From NCBI GenBank assembly GCA_015709615.1, contig CP054179.1, positions 310,001 to 374,000 of the forward strand: a stretch of 64,000 nt of DNA, read 5' to 3'. The notes under the pieces were generated by a model that was given only the letters and a program-made list of their open reading frames with translations, was not told the origin of the DNA and did no database searches. Positions 59,263 to 64,000 of this stretch are shown in pieces. The stretch comes from Gammaproteobacteria bacterium (GTDB lineage: Bacteria; Pseudomonadota; Gammaproteobacteria; Burkholderiales; Nitrosomonadaceae). Position 1 is the stretch's first letter. Every line of letters begins with the position of its first letter. The translations under genes were made by a program, and so were the position numbers.

Positions 59263-60321
59263 ATGACAAACCCGTCCCGTATCGCCGATGAACAATATCA
59301 AGATCATATCCTGCAAGGTGTCTCGCGCACCTTCGCACTGACCATTCCGCAATTACCCGAGGCATTACGCCGTGTGATCGGCAATGCGTATCTGCTGTGC
59401 CGCATTACCGATACGATTGAGGATGATAGCGCATTGACCAACGAGCAGACCCGGGCGTTATCCGATATGTTCGCCGAGGTCGTCTGCGGAAACGCATCGG
59501 CGGAAGAATTCGCGCGCAAGCTCTATCCGCTGCTTTCCAATCACACGATTCCGGCGGAACATGATCTCATCAAAAATACGCCGGCCGTCATTCGCATCAC
59601 GCATGGTTTTAATCCGGTGCAACGCCGCGCGTTGGAGCGCTGTGTGCGCATCATGGCTAAGGGCATGGCAGATTATCAGGAAACCGAGTCCCTGGACGGA
59701 TTGAAAGATTTATCCGAGATGAACCAATACTGCTACTACGTCGCCGGTGTCGTCGGTGAAATGCTGACCGAACTATTCTGCGATTATTCGAAGGATATCG
59801 ATGCGCACAAATCCACCTTGATGAAGCTGTCGGTCTCATTCGGCCAGGGATTGCAGATGACGAACATTCTCAAAGATATTTGGGATGATCGCAAGCGCGG
59901 CGCTTGCTGGTTGCCGCAGGATATCTTTGTTAAAAATGGATTCAATCTGCGTGACTTGCAGCCCGGCTCATCCAATGAAAAATTTCAAGCCGGATTAGCG
60001 GAATTATTAGCAGTCGCCAAGTGCCATTTGCAGAATGCGCTGATTTACACCAGCTTGATTCCGCCGCAAGAAAAGGGAATCCGCCGGTTTTGTCTATGGG
60101 CGATCGGCATGGCCATCCTGACATTGAACAAAATCAATCAACACCGCGATTTCTCCGCAGGTTCCCAAGTTAAAATCAGCCGCCGCAGTGTCAAAGCCAC
60201 CATAATCACAACCAGCTTGTTCGCAAGTCAGGATTGGATATTGGAGTTCTTGTTTAAGCTGACATCCCGGAATCTTCCTGAAATCGATATAGACAAAATC
60301 GCATTCTCGCAAGTGAAATAG
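59263..60321 (+). CDS. Squalene synthase (farnesyl-diphosphate farnesyltransferase type)
   Basis: 352 residues. First Asp-rich motif LCRITDTIEDDSALT, YCYYVAGVVGEMLTELFCDY, second Asp-rich motif MTNILKDIWDDRKRGACWLP. The length and the second motif fit single-enzyme squalene synthases (ERG9-like) rather than the shorter HpnC/HpnD pair. It makes squalene from two farnesyl diphosphates. The hpnA gene that follows after 63 bases points to hopanoid synthesis. Confidence 0.85.
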   Translation: MTNPSRIADEQYQDHILQGVSRTFALTIPQLPEALRRVIGNAYLLCRITDTIEDDSALTNEQTRALSDMFAEVVCGNASAEEFARKLYPLLSNHTIPAEHDLIKNTPAVIRITHGFNPVQRRALERCVRIMAKGMADYQETESLDGLKDLSEMNQYCYYVAGVVGEMLTELFCDYSKDIDAHKSTLMKLSVSFGQGLQMTNILKDIWDDRKRGACWLPQDIFVKNGFNLRDLQPGSSNEKFQAGLAELLAVAKCHLQNALIYTSLIPPQEKGIRRFCLWAIGMAILTLNKINQHRDFSAGSQVKISRRSVKATIITTSLFASQDWILEFLFKLTSRNLPEIDIDKIAFSQVK

Positions 60322-60384
60322 AGAATCAATAATGTGTTGTATTCACTCTATTCCCCGCTAGTTCTCGATTAAACACTTCAACGC

Positions 60385-61377
60385 ATGACAAAATCATTGG
60401 TCACAGGTGCAACGGGATTTCTAGGCTCCGCGGTTATGCGATGCCTGCTTGCAGCCGGGCATGAAGTTCGCGTGCTGGTCAGGCCGGAGAGTGACCGGCG
60501 CAATCTTGAGAATTTTTCCGTCGAAGTCTTCGAGGGCGATTTACGCAGCCATCGATCACTCAAGAATGCAGTCCGCGGTTGCAACAACCTGTTCCACGTT
60601 GCCGCGGACTACCGGCTTTGGGTTCCGGATCCCGCAACCATGTACGAAATCAACGTTAACGGCACGCGTGACCTGATCTTAGCCGCCCATGAAGGCGGTA
60701 TTCAACGCATTGTGTATACCAGCAGTGTGGCGACACTCGGGTTGAACGCGGACGGCTCACCAGCCAATGAAGACACGCCGGCCGATTTTGCGCGCATTCT
60801 GGGACACTACAAGCGTTCCAAGTATCAGGCGGAGGAATTGGTCAAGCAATTAACCGATGATCACCATTTACCGCTGGTCATTGTCAATCCTTCAACACCT
60901 ATCGGCCCCAACGACGTACGCCCCACCCCAACCGGGCGCATCGTGCTGGACACCTTGATGGGCCGCATGCCTGCCTATGTCAATACCGGTCTCAATATTG
61001 CGCATGTCGATGATATTGCGCACGGCCACTTACTGGCTTTCCAGCATGGAAAACCCGGCGAGCGCTACATCCTGGGCGGAGACAACATGACGCTGCTGGA
61101 GATCCTGCAAGTGATCGATAAAATCAACGGCACGCGCAGAAATCGCATCAATATACCGATTAGCATCATGCTGCCGATGGCATGGCTGATGGAAAAAACT
61201 GCAACCATCACGCGCACAGAACCGCGTGCAACGCTCGATAGCATTCATATGGCCAAAAAACTGATGTTTTTCTCCAGTGCGAAAGCCAAACGGGAATTAG
61301 GCTATCAGCACCGGCCTGCGGTTGCAGCGCTTGAAGACGCCGTCAAATGGTTCAAAGATAACGATTATTGCAATTAG
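60385..61377 (+). CDS. hpnA: Hopanoid-associated sugar epimerase
   Basis: 330 residues. NAD-binding start SLVTGATGFLGSAVMRCLLA, RVLVRPESDRRNLENFSVEV, FEGDLRSHRSLKNAVRGCN, catalytic TSSVATLGLNADGSPANEDT with YKRSKYQAEELV. This extended short-chain dehydrogenase matches HpnA, found with hopanoid genes. Paired with squalene synthase. A GCGCAG/CTGCGC hairpin (61394-61410) follows. Confidence 0.92.
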   Translation: MTKSLVTGATGFLGSAVMRCLLAAGHEVRVLVRPESDRRNLENFSVEVFEGDLRSHRSLKNAVRGCNNLFHVAADYRLWVPDPATMYEINVNGTRDLILAAHEGGIQRIVYTSSVATLGLNADGSPANEDTPADFARILGHYKRSKYQAEELVKQLTDDHHLPLVIVNPSTPIGPNDVRPTPTGRIVLDTLMGRMPAYVNTGLNIAHVDDIAHGHLLAFQHGKPGERYILGGDNMTLLEILQVIDKINGTRRNRINIPISIMLPMAWLMEKTATITRTEPRATLDSIHMAKKLMFFSSAKAKRELGYQHRPAVAALEDAVKWFKDNDYCN

Positions 61378-61475
61378 TATCTTTGATTTGTTAGCGCAGC
61401 TCTGCTGCGCACATGGAATCGCACCGTAAGGTTTTAATCCGCGTGCTGATGTTATTCTCACAAGCATAAATTCCA

Positions 61476-61506
61476 GAAATCTGGCGCGCTATAGCCGCCA
61501 GATTTC
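61476..61506. terminator. 11-bp perfect hairpin between convergent genes
   Basis: GAAATCTGGCG (61476-61486) and CGCCAGATTTC (61496-61506) with a 9-base loop lie between hpnA and the convergent gene ending at 61518. No T run follows, so it may act as a weak bidirectional terminator or a stability element. Confidence 0.55.
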
Positions 61507-61517
61507 CAAGCGATCCA

Positions 61518-62879
61518 TCAAAAAGCCAGCCAACCGTTCAGGTAAAACGTATCGTTGTTCACAGCATTGCGGCCCAAGCCGTCATAGTTGTGCACGCTGC
61601 CGTTGAACTTGAAATTGTGTACGTATTGGGCCGCAATGCGCAGGTTAATGAACGTGCTCATTACGGAATTATTGGTTTTGCCGAAAGGGGTAAAACTGGC
61701 TTCGGCGATAAACGCCTGACTCAACGGATTACCCGTGCGGCTGCCGCTGATCGGATCGCCGGAACTGAAGATGACGGTATCGGACGTTCCGGTGGTTTGA
61801 TTGTAAAACAGGTTTAAGCCGTATGTTTGCTGGAACGTATACCCGGCTCTTATCCGCACCGTGTCGAGATTGCCTTTTACCCTGTCAGCCAATCCCAGCG
61901 CCGTGCTGGCATTCAGGTTACGGTTTTCGCGCAGATAAGTCGCGGTGAATTCATAAATATGCACCGGGTTGGCGAGATACTGATAGGTCAAATCAAAGCC
62001 GAAGTCGTCGTAGCGGTCCGTGCCCGCACCTATGATCCGTTGCGGATTGATATCGGCGTGCATGCCGTACGCGCCCACCGCGCCGTAATGGCCGCTCCAG
62101 TCCTTTTGTAACGCGATCCGCCAGTACGGCGCGCCGCCGTTAATCCTGGGTTGTTCCGCATCGAATACGCTGATTCCTTTCTGCGCATTTTTCGCCAAAC
62201 TGGTATAACCGCCGGCCTCCACATACAACAAATCGTTCAGCATCATATACGCCGTCGCGCCGATTACTTGCGAGCCGAGCGATTCGATCAGATTCGCGGC
62301 GGATTGCGCCGGCGCCAAAGGCGACGAGCTCCATGGAAATCCCCAGGTCGGCGTGGTATTCCACAGGTCGGTAACCGTCGGATTGTTATTCGCCGTCAAA
62401 CCAAACACTACTTTCTGACCGGCGACATCGGCATGATCGGCAAAACGGATATCGGTGTTATCCAGCACACCGATATTTTCCACTCCATCGTAAGTCCCTT
62501 GGACAAATGTGCCGATCTTGGATGTCAAGCGCCCTCCCAGAAAAACGGAGGCTTCATCGATCGTACCGTTGTCGTTCTTGCCAAAGCGTGGTGCTGCGCC
62601 GTCCGGCTGATCGTGCTGGGTATGCGTATACGAACCGCGGATCATGCCGCTCAGTGGAATGAGATTGTTATTCCTGCCATCCGTTTGCGTATAACCGTTG
62701 AGCTTGAAATTTCTGCCGACGGAAGTCAGGTTGGGCCCGAACGACTGAACATGGCATGCGCTGCATGCATAGCCGGTCTGACGCGCGAAGCTCGGAAGCG
62801 CATTCGCGTGAGAACTTAATAGGAAAAATATCGACAAACAAACAAAAAATAGCATCGCATTCTTAGACGCCATGATCAT
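61518..62879 (-). CDS. Outer-membrane beta-barrel protein with an N-terminal CxxCH heme motif
   Basis: 453 residues. Signal peptide (MLFFVCLSIFFLLSSHANA), then FARQTGYACSACHVQSFGPN with one c-type heme motif near residues 38-42. About 390 residues of alternating beta-strands with Gly/aromatic turns follow and end in a terminal Phe (NGWLAF), typical of a porin-like barrel. Fusion of a single CxxCH to a barrel suggests electron transfer across, or heme handling at, the outer membrane. The exact family is not assigned. Confidence 0.75.
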   Translation of the reverse strand: MIMASKNAMLFFVCLSIFFLLSSHANALPSFARQTGYACSACHVQSFGPNLTSVGRNFKLNGYTQTDGRNNNLIPLSGMIRGSYTHTQHDQPDGAAPRFGKNDNGTIDEASVFLGGRLTSKIGTFVQGTYDGVENIGVLDNTDIRFADHADVAGQKVVFGLTANNNPTVTDLWNTTPTWGFPWSSSPLAPAQSAANLIESLGSQVIGATAYMMLNDLLYVEAGGYTSLAKNAQKGISVFDAEQPRINGGAPYWRIALQKDWSGHYGAVGAYGMHADINPQRIIGAGTDRYDDFGFDLTYQYLANPVHIYEFTATYLRENRNLNASTALGLADRVKGNLDTVRIRAGYTFQQTYGLNLFYNQTTGTSDTVIFSSGDPISGSRTGNPLSQAFIAEASFTPFGKTNNSVMSTFINLRIAAQYVHNFKFNGSVHNYDGLGRNAVNNDTFYLNGWLAF

Positions 62880-63155
62880 TCAGTCCCTATCTTTATGAAA
62901 AAAAATTAAACAAGAATCCACATGAATAAAAACTATTTAATGCCAACCCCGTTCCAATATTCGCTACTGAAACACCATTCTAAAATCAGGGAATTTAATT
63001 TTTGCAGCATTATTCTCTTCACTAAATAAAATTTTTGTGAAGTTAGCAGAGAAAAATTGTGAAGAGATCAAAAAGATAGGCTAAAAATATTAAGTTGATT
63101 TATCGTAACACCTTTACAAAACCGCCCCTTCATTTACCGGTTGCCAAAGTCCATT
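62880..63155. promoter_or_regulatory. Divergent AT-rich promoter region with inverted repeats
   Basis: 276 AT-rich bases separate two divergent exported-protein genes. TCTCTTCAC and GTGAAGAGA (around 63012-63068) and a nested CTTCAC/GTGAAG form inverted repeats that could be regulator sites. No ORF is supported here. Confidence 0.4.
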
Positions 63156-64000
63156 ATGCCGACGCCTTTTGTTTCCAGCAGCATCGCTCGTACTCTACCG
63201 GCTCATGACAATTCGATCGACTCGCTCATCGGCGGCTCGCACTGGGTGAATACCACCATTTCATACAGTTTCCCGTTCAGCAATAGCGTCACCTACTGGT
63301 CACCGCTGTCCGGCGGATACGGTTCCCAATTCGGAGATGGGGAACCCTGGCGCAGCGCTTTTACGCCGCTGACAAGTGCCGATCAAACTGCTTTTACCAA
63401 GGCGTTGCAGCAGTGGGCGAATGTCGCCAATATCAACTTCGTGCGAGTCACGGAAACACCCGGCAGCGTAGGCGACATCCGGGCAGCCTACACCAGCGAT
63501 CCCGATGAATCGACATTGGCTTGGTCTTACTTACCCAACAACAGCCCCTTGGCTGGAGATGTGTGGATCAACACCAATAGTTTGCTCAATTCGCAGGAAT
63601 GGAACCCCGGTAACATTTCTTTCGAAACCCTTCTGCATGAGCTCGGACATGCGCTCGGCCTCGCCCACCCGTTCGCCGATCCCGATATGCCATCCAAACC
63701 GGCGCTGCCGGCGAATTTGGATAGCACCATTCACACCGTCATGAGCTATACCTACGCCAATCTACAAGGCGAAACGGGTAACGAATTTTCCTTCCATCCG
63801 GTCACGCCGATGGTGCTCGATATTGCCGCGGTGCAATATTTATACGGCACCAACATGCATTACCATGCCGGTGACGACACCTATACTTTTAACGATGCAA
63901 ACACTTACCACGAAACGCTCTGGGATGCGGGCGGCAACGACACTATCCGCTACGACGGCGCTATGTCCGGTTTGATCGATTTGAATCCGGGCGATGGATC
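63156..64000 (+). CDS. Serralysin-like M10 metalloprotease, 5' part (runs off window)
   Basis: 281 codons visible from ATG 63156. Zinc motif HELGHALGLAH at residues 161-171, with the Met-turn TVMSYTYAN shortly after, is the metzincin M10B signature. No classical signal peptide precedes it, as in type I secreted serralysins. The visible end (ALWDAGGNDTIRYDGAMSG-like, with LIDLNPGDGS) is where RTX calcium repeats begin in this family. The stop codon lies beyond the window. It is probably secreted by a type I system encoded elsewhere. Confidence 0.88.
   Translation, partial: MPTPFVSSSIARTLPAHDNSIDSLIGGSHWVNTTISYSFPFSNSVTYWSPLSGGYGSQFGDGEPWRSAFTPLTSADQTAFTKALQQWANVANINFVRVTETPGSVGDIRAAYTSDPDESTLAWSYLPNNSPLAGDVWINTNSLLNSQEWNPGNISFETLLHELGHALGLAHPFADPDMPSKPALPANLDSTIHTVMSYTYANLQGETGNEFSFHPVTPMVLDIAAVQYLYGTNMHYHAGDDTYTFNDANTYHETLWDAGGNDTIRYDGAMSGLIDLNPGDG

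Noticed and set aside
62151..62819. 222-codon plus-strand ORF opposite the beta-barrel gene
   Set aside because: Arg/His-rich shadow; the opposite strand has signal peptide, CxxCH and barrel pattern.

Overview
The window is a bacterial chromosome segment in two halves. Bases 1 to about 33,865 are the integrase-proximal part of a tailed-phage prophage; its other end lies beyond base 1. Bases from about 33,866 to 64,000 are host chromosome. The host looks like a betaproteobacterium, most likely a Nitrosomonas-type ammonia oxidiser. The basis for this is the mix of HpnA next to a one-enzyme squalene synthase, a TIGR04073 exosortase-associated protein, PurT, and the style of the QueG/TsaE/AmiC, Mla-like and LptM/LysA blocks. 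This is inference from gene content; there is no rRNA here to fix it.

Prophage layout. The minus strand, read from about 19.3 kb down to 1, carries Cro-like, CII-like, replication (O-like protein with internal iterons, DUF6475), an Acb2/Tad1-type cyclic-nucleotide sponge, HAD phosphatase and RusA genes. These are followed by terminase, P22-like portal, scaffold, an N4-gp56/DUF4043-type capsid, virion proteins and a nested Rz/Rz1 spanin pair. The plus strand from 19.4 kb carries a short CI-like repressor and two exported cargo proteins: a lipoprotein and a PEP-CTERM protein. A second plus-strand operon (about 21-32.5 kb) holds small proteins, YqaJ exonuclease, RecT, RdgC, an SMC/Rad50-like ATPase, several nucleotide- or nucleic-acid-related proteins, an excisionase-like protein and a GIY-YIG endonuclease. 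The tyrosine integrase is convergent with that operon and borders a 3' fragment of tRNA-Lys, the attachment site. The intact tRNA should lie left of the window.

The most unusual part of the prophage is 15,247-16,416 in the early minus-strand operon. It is about 1.2 kb with only tiny ORFs. It is packed with inverted repeats whose closing stems repeatedly use ACTAACAA/TTGTTAGT, and it contains a tRNA-like T arm. It is a good candidate for an undescribed structured RNA or repeat system. Other points of note are a late-gene motif AAGGTCGAAT upstream of four late genes, an exact 88-bp tandem duplication that fused two genes, an RdgC carrying an Rmf-like tail, and a CII-type ORF that runs through a C4-RNA-like element and its terminator.

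Chromosomal half: SelO, a VOC protein, a gene remnant, exported small proteins, TIGR04073, an FBT transporter, monooxygenase-like and Fe-alcohol dehydrogenase genes, dienelactone hydrolase, GlcG/HbpS-like, HolB-Tmk, AmpD and a DASS transporter. Next comes a patch of less ordinary genes (46.2-49.8 kb) ending in an intact IS1595-type element that sits in the stop codon of purT. Then follow QueG, TsaE, AmiC, an Mla-like lipid ABC transporter (permease, ATPase, MCE protein, lipoprotein), LptM-LysA, squalene synthase-HpnA, a CxxCH/beta-barrel protein, and the start of a serralysin-like metalloprotease cut by the window edge.
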